From: Nitrosospira multiformis
GTDB lineage: Bacteria; Pseudomonadota; Gammaproteobacteria; Burkholderiales; Nitrosomonadaceae
Direction: 5' to 3'
NCBI RefSeq assembly: GCF_003050865.1
Contig: NZ_QAOK01000013.1
Coordinates: 1-64,000, forward strand
DNA: 64,000 nt
The notes below the pieces were generated by a model that did no database searches, had not been told where the DNA came from, and saw nothing but the letters and a program-made list of their open reading frames with translations. A program made the translations under genes and the position numbers. How positions within the stretch are numbered: the first letter of the stretch is position 1; each line of letters begins with the position of its first letter. Below, piece by piece: positions 21,001 to 28,776 of the stretch.

Positions 21001-21629
21001 GGGAGCTTCCGCCCGCCCCGCGCGCCCTACAGTGGAAGGCAGGCCAGCCTCCTTTGCCCATCCGGGGGGAAGTCGAATATTCCTGGGCTGGCGAGACAGC
21101 CCGGCTTGTCGGCAATATAGTCCACAAATGGCTGGAACGCATTGCAGAGGACGGGCTGGCTGACTGGAACGCCCCTCGAATCACGGAGCTGCGGGATATC
21201 TTCCGGCGCCAATTGATTGCATGCGGCGCTATCAGCACGGGTAAGGATGATTCTGATGATGCCGTAAAAAGAGTGATGGCAGCGCTTACTCACGCGGTGA
21301 GCGAGCCGCGCGGGCGCTGGCTGCTGGAATCGCAGCAGGAGGCGCGCAGCGAGTTACACATGACCGGTAACATTGCGGGCCAATACATGGATTTCGTGAT
21401 AGATCGTACTTTTCGCGATGCGGAGGGTCAGCGATGGGTCGTTGACTACAAGACAAGCAGCCATGAAGGCGCTGATGTGGAGGGCTTTCTCGATCGCGAG
21501 CAGGAGCGCTATCGCGATCAGCTGGATCGTTACGCTGCACTCATGCAGGCAGCGGAAGGACAGCCGGTAAGGCGAGGACTGTATTTTCCCCTGCTCAAGG
21601 GATGGCGGGAATGGGGTGACGAGACTTGA
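18033..21629 (+). CDS. AddA-like UvrD-family helicase-nuclease
   Basis: About 1198 residues, SF1A helicase fused to a RecB-type nuclease. Seen: Walker A QAPAGSGKT (34-42), motif Ia AITFTRKAAAEMRQR, Walker B LLIDEFQDTS near 442, motif III GDPMQSIYRFRQAE, motif IV SLSANFRSQ, motif V MTIHKAKGLEFD, motif VI VAATRARKRL, and the C-terminal nuclease VVDYKTS near 1135 followed by the Q-x-x-RY block (DQLDRYAALMQ). ATG 18033 is set by the overlap with the AddB stop and a run of G's acting as SD; the frame runs on to 17961 inside addB and is not needed. Confidence 0.92.
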   Translation: MSNALSLQQNASSVPPDEAERRQALDPACSFIVQAPAGSGKTGLLIQRYLKLLACVEEPEEVVAITFTRKAAAEMRQRLVAALASAQKATHSSGAQETGQESEHEKMTRTLAHAVLQRDAEARWHLAAHPARLRIQTFDSLCASLTRQMPVLSGFGGQPETVDDASDLYLEAARATLDLLDEGDAIAGDVECLLEHLDNDIGRIEKLLVEMLALRDHWLRHIHVRERHELEAVLKNARRQALRRLHTLWTSHPLAMQDELVALTRYAGSNLASAGGVSVEYERLSVLDTLPGCEEQDVSCWCAISELLLTKGGDWRKQHTVREGFPPGALGAKAEKEIAKSWKDRALQLISRLAANDDDSLRQSLCDIRLLPPPAYTEGQWKILGSIIRLLPYAVAQLKLAFQRHDKVDFSEVAQAALRALGDPEAPTDLALALDYRIRHLLIDEFQDTSISQYDLVTKLTTGWEPGDGRSMFVVGDPMQSIYRFRQAEVGLFLRARATGFGNVTLSPVSLSANFRSQRGIVDWVNATFAIVMPQHENISTGSVRYSPSVAVRTALPDAAVSVHPFFNDDHGAEGAKVVEIVTRVQRDEDCSTTAILVRNRSHLAEILPRLKKAGLRFRAIEIEGLGRQPVVQDLLVLTRALMHPADRLAWLALLRAPWCGLTLADLHALVSAAPRQSDEASVSDIAQEREENAGIGPGTAWEWLQDANRIASISADGYERLLRLRDVLKACMANRNRQSLRAAVEAAWLALGGPACVEDETGLEDASAYLDYLESHEEAGSIRSLAALEEGLAGLSALPDAKADDSLQIMTIHKAKGLEFDCVIVPGLGRLSRSDDKKLFMWMEHLRDEWPETEEEEESRGRNDLLLAPIQETGSGSDPIYSWIEKLDDEKECLEDGRLLYVAATRARKRLHLLGSTGVISGNEGGIELKPPPARTLLSKIWPVVESFYMEAAAKAAFSDPPSRGDNKEQEARDKPMIDQSLRRLISRWELPPAPRALQWKAGQPPLPIRGEVEYSWAGETARLVGNIVHKWLERIAEDGLADWNAPRITELRDIFRRQLIACGAISTGKDDSDDAVKRVMAALTHAVSEPRGRWLLESQQEARSELHMTGNIAGQYMDFVIDRTFRDAEGQRWVVDYKTSSHEGADVEGFLDREQERYRDQLDRYAALMQAAEGQPVRRGLYFPLLKGWREWGDET

Positions 21630-21766
21630 AGGATGAAAGTAGAACCAACCGTACATTTATTTGCCGAGGTATTCCTGATACGTCCCGAACTATTGGCTAT
21701 CCCGACAACCCCTACGACACGACCAGTAGGAAGTAAACCATTGGATTTTTATATGCAGGTGAATTT

Positions 21767-22831
21767 ATGCGCTTTCTGATATATGCATTCGGTTTTTTTG
21801 CACTAGCGGGATGTGTGACAACCTCGGTAGCTCCTCCGACCGCTGAGCCGCGCCCGGAGATCGAAGGGGGGATCGAAAGAAAGATCGAAGGGAAGATTGA
21901 GGGGAAGATCGAAGGGGAGACCAAAGGGGAGATCGAAAATTTCATCGGCGAAATGGTCGAAAGACACGGCTTTGTCCAGGTTGAACTGGAGGACATTCTT
22001 GGGCAGGCTCAGTATCAGGAGGGAATCATCAAAGCGATTTCGCAGCCTGCTACAGCAAGGCCTTGGTATGCATACCGCCCCGTCTTCGTCACGCCGAAGC
22101 GTATTGCCGCGGGTGTAGCCTTCTGGAACACGAATGCCGCAGACCTGGAGCGTGCCCGCAGGGACTTCGGAATTCCCGAGGAGATCATCGCAGCCGTAAT
22201 CGGTGTCGAAACTTTTTATGGGACGCAAAACGGCAAGCACCGGATACTTGACTCCCTGACTACGCTTGCATTCAACTATCCCCGGCGCGCGGCCTTCTTT
22301 CGCGGCGAGCTGGAGCAATACCTCCTGATGGGGCGAAACCAGCAGGCGGACCTCCTGAATATCAGGGGTTCTTATGCAGGGGCAATAGGGATTCCGCAAT
22401 TCATGCCCAGCAGTTACCGGCGGTACGCGGTGGATTTCAATAATGACGGCAAGATCGATTTATCCGGCAGCGCGACGGATGCAATCGGGAGCGTTGCCAA
22501 TTACCTGAAGAGCTACGGATGGGAAGCAGGCCAGTTGATAGCGGTCCCTGCAATGGTGAATGGCGAAGATTACCGGGAAGTTTTATATTCTGGACACCCT
22601 CCGCGCTACACCGTATCGGAGATTGGACAATGGGGTGTGACGCCCCGCTGGTATGCTCCCGGTAGCCGGCTGGCCACGCTTGTGGAACTCGAGATGAAGA
22701 ATGGAAAAGAGTACTGGCTGGCTTTCAATAATTTCCATGTCATTACCCGCTACAACCGCAGCGTAAATTATGCAATGTCAGTGTTGCAGCTGGCGGAAGA
22801 GATTCGGGCAGCGAGAGCTTCGAATTTATAG
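21767..22831 (+). CDS. mltB: Membrane-bound lytic murein transglycosylase B (lipoprotein)
   Basis: 354 residues; cleaves peptidoglycan glycan strands to 1,6-anhydro ends in the periplasm. Seen: a signal peptide with lipobox LAGC (C16), a charged linker made of tetrapeptide repeats (about 31-58), then the MltB/SLT_2 domain with catalytic Glu in AAVIGVETFYGTQNGKH (about 147), SYAGAIGIPQFMPSSY and FNNDGKIDLSGSATDAIGSVANYLKSYGW. The acidic/basic repeat linker is unusual and separates the lipid anchor from the enzyme. SD is weak (GCAGGTG). It stands alone, 137 bases after addA. Confidence 0.93.
   Translation: MRFLIYAFGFFALAGCVTTSVAPPTAEPRPEIEGGIERKIEGKIEGKIEGETKGEIENFIGEMVERHGFVQVELEDILGQAQYQEGIIKAISQPATARPWYAYRPVFVTPKRIAAGVAFWNTNAADLERARRDFGIPEEIIAAVIGVETFYGTQNGKHRILDSLTTLAFNYPRRAAFFRGELEQYLLMGRNQQADLLNIRGSYAGAIGIPQFMPSSYRRYAVDFNNDGKIDLSGSATDAIGSVANYLKSYGWEAGQLIAVPAMVNGEDYREVLYSGHPPRYTVSEIGQWGVTPRWYAPGSRLATLVELEMKNGKEYWLAFNNFHVITRYNRSVNYAMSVLQLAEEIRAARASNL
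21857..21940 (+). repeat. Seven 12-bp in-frame repeats inside mltB
   Basis: Seven units of 12 bp built on AAGATCGAAGGG, giving tetrapeptides EIEG, GIER, KIEG, KIEG, KIEG, ETKG, EIEN. Units 3 and 5 are identical and unit 4 differs from them by two bases, as expected of recent slippage. The array codes for the linker between lipid anchor and catalytic domain, and unit number could change without a frameshift. Confidence 0.9.
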
Positions 22832-22991
22832 CGGTGAGGAACTCTCGTGCGATTTCTTCTTTTATGTTTTGTAAAGCCTTCTGCTTTCTTCAATATCCTT
22901 TGCCTGAGGACCGTACAGAAGAATAAACTAGGCGAAATATTCAAATTCATGTCATAGAACGACCGAGATGGGAGATTGAATCGATCGAACT

Positions 22992-24434
22992 ATGAAGCCT
23001 TCAATGATCAGCCAGGATAAAAGGCACGCCAGCTCTGCCCATCCCCTTATGGATGAGCATGCTGACGCAAGTAAGGCGCTGCGGGAGCGTCTGAAAGAAA
23101 TCACCTGTCTCTACGAAATTCGCCGTGGTATGGGGCCGGAATTATCAGTGGATAATGTTTGCCGGCAGATTTTCGAGCATTTGATACCCGCGATGCAATT
23201 TCCGGAAATTGCTACCGCCATGATCGAGCTCGATGGCAGGCGCTTCACTTCCGGGAAGCACGAAGAGGGCCTTACGCACGAGCTGCAAGCGACGATTAAC
23301 GTCAACACCAGTCCCTGCGGCCAGTTGCGTGTCTTCTATCCGGAAGATAAACCATTTCTGGTACCGGAAGAACAGCGGCTCATCGATGCGATCGCGACTG
23401 ATCTGGGGAGGTGGTTTGAGCGCAAACAGATCGATGAGGCGTTGGGCGAGCGTCTGAAAGAAATCACTTGTCTCTACGAGATTCGCCATGGCATGGGAGT
23501 GGAATTATCGCTGGATAATGTCTGCCAGCAGATTTTCCAGCACCTGATACCCGCGATGCAATTTCCGGAAATTGCTACCGCCATGATCGAGCTCGATGGC
23601 AGGCGCTTCACTTCCGAGAATCACGGTCAGGGTCTTAGGCACGAGCTGAAATCGAAGATTAGCGCCAACAACAATCCCTGCGGCCAGTTGCGTGTCTTCT
23701 ATCCCGAAGACAAACCATTCCTGGTGCCGGAAGAGCAGCGGCTTATCGACGCGGTTGCGAGTGATCTGGAGAGATGGCTTGAGCGCAAACATCTCGAACA
23801 GACACTGGTTTCCATCGCGGAAGAAAACCAGCGTTCGATCGGCCAGGATTTGCACGACAATCTCGGGCAACAGATTGCGGCGATTGGTTATCAGGCCAAG
23901 GCGCTGCAGAAAAAAATGTCCTCATCGGGGAGTATGGAGGCGGCAACGCTCGCTGCTTCCATCGCGGCTCAAGCGCAGGTCGCTGTGATGCAATGCAAGC
24001 AGCTCGCGCAGGGGCTGCTTCCATTTGAACTGGAGACCAATGGCTTGATGGCCGCGCTGCGGGCATTTGCATCGAGAATCGCAATCACTTATAAGATTAC
24101 CTGTGATTTTATATGCAAAAAGGAAGTCGTTATCAAGGATAAGGATCTTGCGCTTAATATTTACCGGATTGCCCAGGAGGCTACCAATAACGCAATACGT
24201 CATGGCGGCGCACAACATGTGACAATTTTGTTGGGTTCCGAGGAAGAAATGCTGTATCTGTCGATACGCGATGATGGCAGCGGTTTTGCCGGCCTTAATA
24301 CAAAACATGGGGCGACGCCAGGAATGGGCATTAAAATCATGCAATATCGCGCCAGGCAGCTTGGCGGCACACTGGAATTCGTGTCACATCCCGAAGGTGG
24401 AGTGGAAGTGCGGCTCGAAATGCGAATGATGTAG
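22992..24434 (+). CDS. Sensor histidine kinase (NarX/HisKA_3 type) with duplicated input domain
   Basis: 480 residues, cytosolic (no membrane helix). Seen: two nearly identical GAF-like input modules of 121 residues (about 29-149 and 150-270), each starting ERLKEITCLYEIR and holding CGQLRVFYPEDKPFLVPEEQRLIDA; then a HisKA_3 dimerisation helix with the phospho-acceptor His in IGQDLHDNLGQQ (about 288); then an ATPase with N box (EATNNAIRHG) and G boxes (DDGSGF, GMGIKIMQYRA). The signal is unknown. Its response regulator follows after 12 bases. The SD before ATG 22992 is weak; MISQ at 23004 is an alternative start. Confidence 0.92.
   Translation: MKPSMISQDKRHASSAHPLMDEHADASKALRERLKEITCLYEIRRGMGPELSVDNVCRQIFEHLIPAMQFPEIATAMIELDGRRFTSGKHEEGLTHELQATINVNTSPCGQLRVFYPEDKPFLVPEEQRLIDAIATDLGRWFERKQIDEALGERLKEITCLYEIRHGMGVELSLDNVCQQIFQHLIPAMQFPEIATAMIELDGRRFTSENHGQGLRHELKSKISANNNPCGQLRVFYPEDKPFLVPEEQRLIDAVASDLERWLERKHLEQTLVSIAEENQRSIGQDLHDNLGQQIAAIGYQAKALQKKMSSSGSMEAATLAASIAAQAQVAVMQCKQLAQGLLPFELETNGLMAALRAFASRIAITYKITCDFICKKEVVIKDKDLALNIYRIAQEATNNAIRHGGAQHVTILLGSEEEMLYLSIRDDGSGFAGLNTKHGATPGMGIKIMQYRARQLGGTLEFVSHPEGGVEVRLEMRMM
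23076..23801 (+). repeat. Tandem duplication of a 363-bp coding segment in the kinase gene
   Basis: Unit 1 spans 23076-23438 and unit 2 spans 23439-23801, the same length and in frame (121 codons). Long stretches are identical at DNA level, for example from CTGATACCCGCGATGCAATT through the ELDGRRFTS codons, so the duplication is recent or kept alike by gene conversion. Both copies retain the single conserved Cys in the CGQLRVFYPEDKP motif. Confidence 0.92.
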
Positions 24435-24446
24435 GAGTTTCCCGGT

Positions 24447-25100
24447 ATGCCAGCTTCGAAAGCACAGGTAATGCTGGTGGACGACCATGCCATGTTGCGG
24501 CACGGCATGGCGATGCTTATCAATCTCGAGCCAGATATGGAGGTATTTGCAGAAGCCGGCGACGGCGACGAAGCGCTGGCCACACTCAAAGCGGGACATC
24601 ATGCCGATATCGTTTTAATGGATGTGTCTCTCAAGACTCTCTCCGGTTTTGAGGTCATAAAAAGCATACACATCCTGCTCCCCGCACTACCCGTACTCGT
24701 CGTCTCCATGCACGATGAAGGCGTGTATGCGGAACGCGCTTTGCGGGCCGGGGCGCGCGGCTACGTGATGAAGCAGGAGCCGGGTGAAGTGCTGGTAACC
24801 GCTATCCACGAGGTATTAAAGGGAAATATTTATTTGAGCAAGCCAATGCATGCCAAGCTGTTGAATCGGGTCGCAGGCGGAAATTCCGAGCCTGAGCCTT
24901 TGATTAACAGCCTGACCCCCAGTGAGTTTGAGGTGCTGCATTTGATTGGGTCCGGACATAGCAGTCAGGAAATTGCCAAATTGCTTAGCCGCAGTATTAA
25001 AACTATCGAAACGCACCGCTTCAACATTCGTACCAAATTGAACTTGAAAGACGGCGCCGATTTGATACGTTATGCCACCCACTGGAGCGAAGCGCAATAG
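24447..25100 (+). CDS. NarL/FixJ-family response regulator
   Basis: 217 residues. Seen: receiver domain with acidic pair D12 D13, phospho-acceptor D59 in IVLMDVS, and the switch Ser and Lys in VVSMHDEG and YVMKQEP; then a LuxR-type helix-turn-helix (LTPSEFEVLHLIGSGHSSQEIAKLLSRSIKTIETHR) at about 150-200. It begins 12 bases after the kinase stop with SD AGGAG, so the two form a two-component operon. Targets cannot be read from the sequence. Confidence 0.95.
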   Translation: MPASKAQVMLVDDHAMLRHGMAMLINLEPDMEVFAEAGDGDEALATLKAGHHADIVLMDVSLKTLSGFEVIKSIHILLPALPVLVVSMHDEGVYAERALRAGARGYVMKQEPGEVLVTAIHEVLKGNIYLSKPMHAKLLNRVAGGNSEPEPLINSLTPSEFEVLHLIGSGHSSQEIAKLLSRSIKTIETHRFNIRTKLNLKDGADLIRYATHWSEAQ

Positions 25101-25275
25101 CAGGGCATTGACTGGGCGTTTTATGTCAGGTGGTCAGGACGTTTTCTGGACTTTCGCCATATAAACTTGCATAAGGGTTTCCCTTAGTAAAAAACCAGGG
25201 TTTCCCCAATATACTCAATAGTATGGACTGAGTTAGGATGAAGCTGCTTTCATTCTATTTGGGTTCATTACTATC

Positions 25276-25734
25276 ATGAAAACAAAATCAGGAACATTTG
25301 TTGCGATCTTGTCCGCGATTGCTCTATTGGCTTCCTGCGCGCAAATGAGTCCTCTCGAAGCGCAGAATGATGATCTTCACAAGGCTGTAAAGAATGCGAG
25401 AACTTATACCGACCACGATAAGTTGGCGAAGCAATATCGAAATGCTGCAAAAGAAATGCTGATAAAAGTAGAAGATCAAAAGAAACTACTCCAGCATTAC
25501 GAAGAAAAAAGCTATCTTTATGGAAGACAAGCGCAAGATAAGCAATCGTATACTTCAGCTTTATTGCATAAATACGAGCGAGCCGCGGAGGAAACTTTAA
25601 AGCAGGCTGCCTTTCATCAGAGAATGACATCGGAACTTGCCCACCGCGATTATTCCACTTCAGCGGAAACACCGCCCGAATCAAACTACGAGAATAACGC
25701 CAGGATCGGATCAGACTCCAAAGACCGTATCTGA
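25276..25734 (+). CDS. Small lipoprotein of unknown function
   Basis: 152 residues with a signal peptide and lipobox LASC (C21), then a helical, lysine- and glutamine-rich body likely to form coiled coil (about 28-125) and a polar tail. No catalytic motif. It follows the two-component operon by 175 bases on the same strand and may have its own promoter. Possible envelope stress or structural role; not assigned to a named family. Confidence 0.75.
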   Translation: MKTKSGTFVAILSAIALLASCAQMSPLEAQNDDLHKAVKNARTYTDHDKLAKQYRNAAKEMLIKVEDQKKLLQHYEEKSYLYGRQAQDKQSYTSALLHKYERAAEETLKQAAFHQRMTSELAHRDYSTSAETPPESNYENNARIGSDSKDRI

Positions 25735-25778
25735 AGTTCTGGCAACGCCCTGCTGAGTCTGCGAGCAAACAGTACAAA

Positions 25779-25883
25779 CGTCATGCCGGCGGAAGCCGGC
25801 ATCCAGTGACGTTCAAGGTACGTCATTGTTGGTTTGACTGGATTTCGGTTTGGCTCGACTCGAGGCGGGCCCGGAATGACGAG
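25779..25883 (-). repeat. Dispersed ~100-bp repeat, copy 1
   Basis: Read on the minus strand it begins CTCGTCATTCCGGG and continues through GAGCCAAACCG, ATCCAG, an AATGACG block, CTTGAACGTCACTGGA and ends in a perfect hairpin (ATGCCGGC/GCCGGCAT around 25783-25802). The same order of blocks recurs at 41650-41750 on the plus strand. It lies between the convergent lipoprotein and fbpC genes, where it could also act as a bidirectional terminator. Confidence 0.8.
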
Positions 25884-25954
25884 ATTCATGGTATCCGGCC
25901 GGACCAATAAGCCGCGTGGGCAATGAATCAGTCAACATGACGGGACAACCCGGT

Positions 25955-27031
25955 TTAAGTTGGTACAGACTGGTTGAATGCCACGACGTGCTCCGCTTCA
26001 AGCCTGATTCCTATTTTTTCCCCTATCGCATGATTATGATGGCTTGGAACGAGCGACAGGACGGTACTGCCGCCGGACAGTTGCAGGGTATACAGGATAT
26101 CGGCGCCCCGGAATGCTTTTTGCATAACCTTGGCTTGTACGGGACTGGCATCGTCATGCACGATATCGTCCGGGCGGATCAGCACATCCACCACGTTTCC
26201 CTCCCGGCATAGCTGGCAGTCCGGCGTGCATCGATGCGGTACGTCCCCAGCCAGTGTACCCAGTTCGATTTCCACCTGCTGCCGGTCGAGCATTTTTCCG
26301 GGAAGAAAAACGCCTTCTCCGATGAAGTTGGCAACGAATCGATTGGCGGGTTTGTGGTAGAGATTGTAGGCCGTATCCCACTGCTGGATTTCACCGTGGT
26401 GCATCACGCCAATCTCGTCCGCTATGGCAAACGCTTCATCCTGATCGTGCGTTACCAGAATAGCCGTGGCATTCTGGCTTTTGAGGATGTCGCGGACTTC
26501 CAGGCTCAGGCGACCGCGCAGGCTGACATCCAGATTCGAGAAGGGTTCGTCCAGCAATAGCAATTCCGGACGTGGCGCCAAAGCGCGCGCCAACGCTACC
26601 CGCTGCTGCTGCCCTCCCGAGAGCTGGTGGGGGTATTTTTTTGCGGAATCAGCAAGGGCTACGGTTTGAAGCATCTCGGCGATGCGTGCAGAACGTTCGG
26701 CTTTTTGCATGCTGTGCAGGCCAAAGCCGATGTTGTCCACGACGGACAGATGGGGAAATAGCGCATAGTCCTGAAACACCATTCCGATATGACGCCTTTC
26801 AGGGGGAATCATGACGCTACTGCTGCTGATCACTGCGCCATTGAGGAGGATTTTCCCAGCAGAAACGGGCTCAAAACCGGCAATGCACCTCAGCACTGTT
26901 GTCTTGCCGCAACCGCTCGGTCCCAGCAGGCACCCGATGGCCCCTTTCCCGAGGGTGAGTGACAGGTCGTTCACCACCCTTTGCTGCCCATAGGCATGGC
27001 GGATATCGCTTAGCTCAAGCAGCGTTTTCAT
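25955..27031 (-). CDS. fbpC: Ferric-iron ABC transporter ATP-binding protein
   Basis: About 358 residues. Seen: Walker A GPSGCGKT (37-44), Q-loop FQDYALFPHLSV, ABC signature LSGGQQQRVALARALA, Walker B LLLLDEPFSNLD, switch His THDQDEAFAIADEIG, and a C-terminal TOBE-type domain. Energises uptake with the permease and binding protein encoded just upstream. ATG 27031 (MKTLLELSDIRHAYG) fits the family start; a TTG at 27055 would add eight residues next to the permease stop. The domain also contains CTPDCQLC, a Cys cluster in the C-terminal region seen in some FbpC proteins. Confidence 0.93.
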   Translation of the reverse strand: MKTLLELSDIRHAYGQQRVVNDLSLTLGKGAIGCLLGPSGCGKTTVLRCIAGFEPVSAGKILLNGAVISSSSVMIPPERRHIGMVFQDYALFPHLSVVDNIGFGLHSMQKAERSARIAEMLQTVALADSAKKYPHQLSGGQQQRVALARALAPRPELLLLDEPFSNLDVSLRGRLSLEVRDILKSQNATAILVTHDQDEAFAIADEIGVMHHGEIQQWDTAYNLYHKPANRFVANFIGEGVFLPGKMLDRQQVEIELGTLAGDVPHRCTPDCQLCREGNVVDVLIRPDDIVHDDASPVQAKVMQKAFRGADILYTLQLSGGSTVLSLVPSHHNHAIGEKIGIRLEAEHVVAFNQSVPT

Positions 27032-27056
27032 GGTGCGATTCAACCTTTTCTGCAAA

Positions 27057-28754
27057 CTATTTTTCGCTTTGCCGCATGAAAAATATCAGCGGCAGCAGAC
27101 CTGCCAGCACCAGTGCCACCGCAGGCAGTGCAGCCTGCTCCCATTCGCCTTCGGAAGTCATCTCGAAAATTCTTACCGCCAGGGTATCCCATCCAAAAGG
27201 CCGGGTCATCAGCGTGATCGGCATTTCTTTCATGACATCCACGAACACCAGGGTTGCTGCGGTAAATATTCCACTCCTCAGCATCGGCAAGTGGATGCGG
27301 CGCAACATCGACCATCCACTCAAGCCGAGACCCATAGCTGCCTCATCGATGCTGCTGGTGATACGCTGCATGGCGCTGTCTATAGGGCTGTAGCTCACTG
27401 CGAGAAAGCGGGTCATATAGGCGATCAGCATGGTAGCGAGCGTACCCTGAATAAGCAGTCCGGTTTCCATGTGAAATAGCTGCATGGCCATTTCGCTCAA
27501 CTGGTTGTCGAGCCAGGCTATCGGGATGAAAATTCCCACTGCCAGAACAGTCCCGGGCAAGGCATAGCCAAGGGTGGAAATGCGCACTGCTGCCCGTGTG
27601 GCGCGGCTGGGATGACGGCGCGCCGCATAGACCATAAGCAGGGCGACCGAGCAGGTGAGCAGGACGGCAAAACCGGACAACAGGAGCGAATGCCAGAGGA
27701 ATTCCAAATATCTTTGGTCAAAATCACGTGCAAAAACGCGCGTTGTCCATACAGCGAGCTGCGCGACCGGCAGCAGGAACGCGAGAAATAGTATGGCCGA
27801 GGCAAAGCCTGTGACTCCCCACTTCTGCCAGCCAGAAAGCGTGATGAGGTGAGCCCTCGCACTCTGCCGGATTTCCGCGTAGCGCATCTGGGAGCGGAAC
27901 TGTTGTTCAAGGATGATCATGGCAAAGACAATCACAATAAGCAGTGACGCGAGTTGAGAGGCCGCGGGGAGGGAAAACATGGCAAACCAGGCTTTATAAA
28001 TAGCGGTCGTGAAGGTATCGTAATTGAAGACCGCTACCGTGCCGAAGTCCGCCAAGGTTTCCATCAAAGCCAGCATGGCGCCGCCCGCGATCCACGGACG
28101 AGCCATGGGAAGCGCCACTTTGAAAAAACCTTGTGTACGGCTGAGCCCCAGCGATTGCGCCGCTTCCAGCGAGCGTTTGCCCTGGGTGAGGAAGGCATTG
28201 CGCGCCAGCAGATAGACATAGGGATAAAATGCCAGAATCATGACGATGATGACACCCGTCCTGCTGCGCACATTTGGAAACCAGAAGAGGTCAGGACCGA
28301 ACCACTCGCGCAGCGCGGTCTGGACAGGACCGATATAGTCGAAGAGGCCGAGTGCCACGAATGCGGCCACGTACGCGGGCATGGCAAATGGCAGCAACAG
28401 CGCCCACGAGAAGAATTGACGTCCGGGAAATTCGCAGACGGCGGTAAACCACGCCAGGCTCACGCCCAACAGCGTCACGCCGGCAAGTACGCCCAGTGCA
28501 AGCCAGAATGTATTGGTCAACAAGTCAGGAAGCGTGGTTTCGGCCAAGTGCCGCCAGACTTCGCCAGTTGGTGTAAAAAGCGAAGAAACGACTGTGCCGA
28601 CAGGTATCAGCACGAGTGCTGCGACCAGAAGGGGTATCAGCCGCCAGCCATGGGAAGCGTGACGGCTCGAGGCAGGAAAACTGAAAAACCCCTTTTTTGT
28701 GCTTTGACTATCCGTCGTCCCCGTCCCCGTTCCGGTAAGCGCTTTTACCTCCAC
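27057..28754 (-). CDS. fbpB: Ferric-iron ABC transporter permease (fused two-domain)
   Basis: 565 residues with about twelve hydrophobic helices in two homologous halves, each bearing the EAA-loop motif of importers (EAAQSLGLSRTQGFFKVALPMARPW and DEAAMGLGLSGWSMLRRIHLPML). Forms the inner-membrane channel for Fe3+ delivered by the periplasmic binding protein. The start used is a GTG (28754) with only a weak ribosome site. Lies 22 bases after fbpA and directly ahead of fbpC: an operon fbpA-fbpB-fbpC on the minus strand. Confidence 0.93.
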   Translation of the reverse strand: MEVKALTGTGTGTTDSQSTKKGFFSFPASSRHASHGWRLIPLLVAALVLIPVGTVVSSLFTPTGEVWRHLAETTLPDLLTNTFWLALGVLAGVTLLGVSLAWFTAVCEFPGRQFFSWALLLPFAMPAYVAAFVALGLFDYIGPVQTALREWFGPDLFWFPNVRSRTGVIIVMILAFYPYVYLLARNAFLTQGKRSLEAAQSLGLSRTQGFFKVALPMARPWIAGGAMLALMETLADFGTVAVFNYDTFTTAIYKAWFAMFSLPAASQLASLLIVIVFAMIILEQQFRSQMRYAEIRQSARAHLITLSGWQKWGVTGFASAILFLAFLLPVAQLAVWTTRVFARDFDQRYLEFLWHSLLLSGFAVLLTCSVALLMVYAARRHPSRATRAAVRISTLGYALPGTVLAVGIFIPIAWLDNQLSEMAMQLFHMETGLLIQGTLATMLIAYMTRFLAVSYSPIDSAMQRITSSIDEAAMGLGLSGWSMLRRIHLPMLRSGIFTAATLVFVDVMKEMPITLMTRPFGWDTLAVRIFEMTSEGEWEQAALPAVALVLAGLLPLIFFMRQSEK

Positions 28755-28776
28755 CCGACCATCACCCGGTTATATC

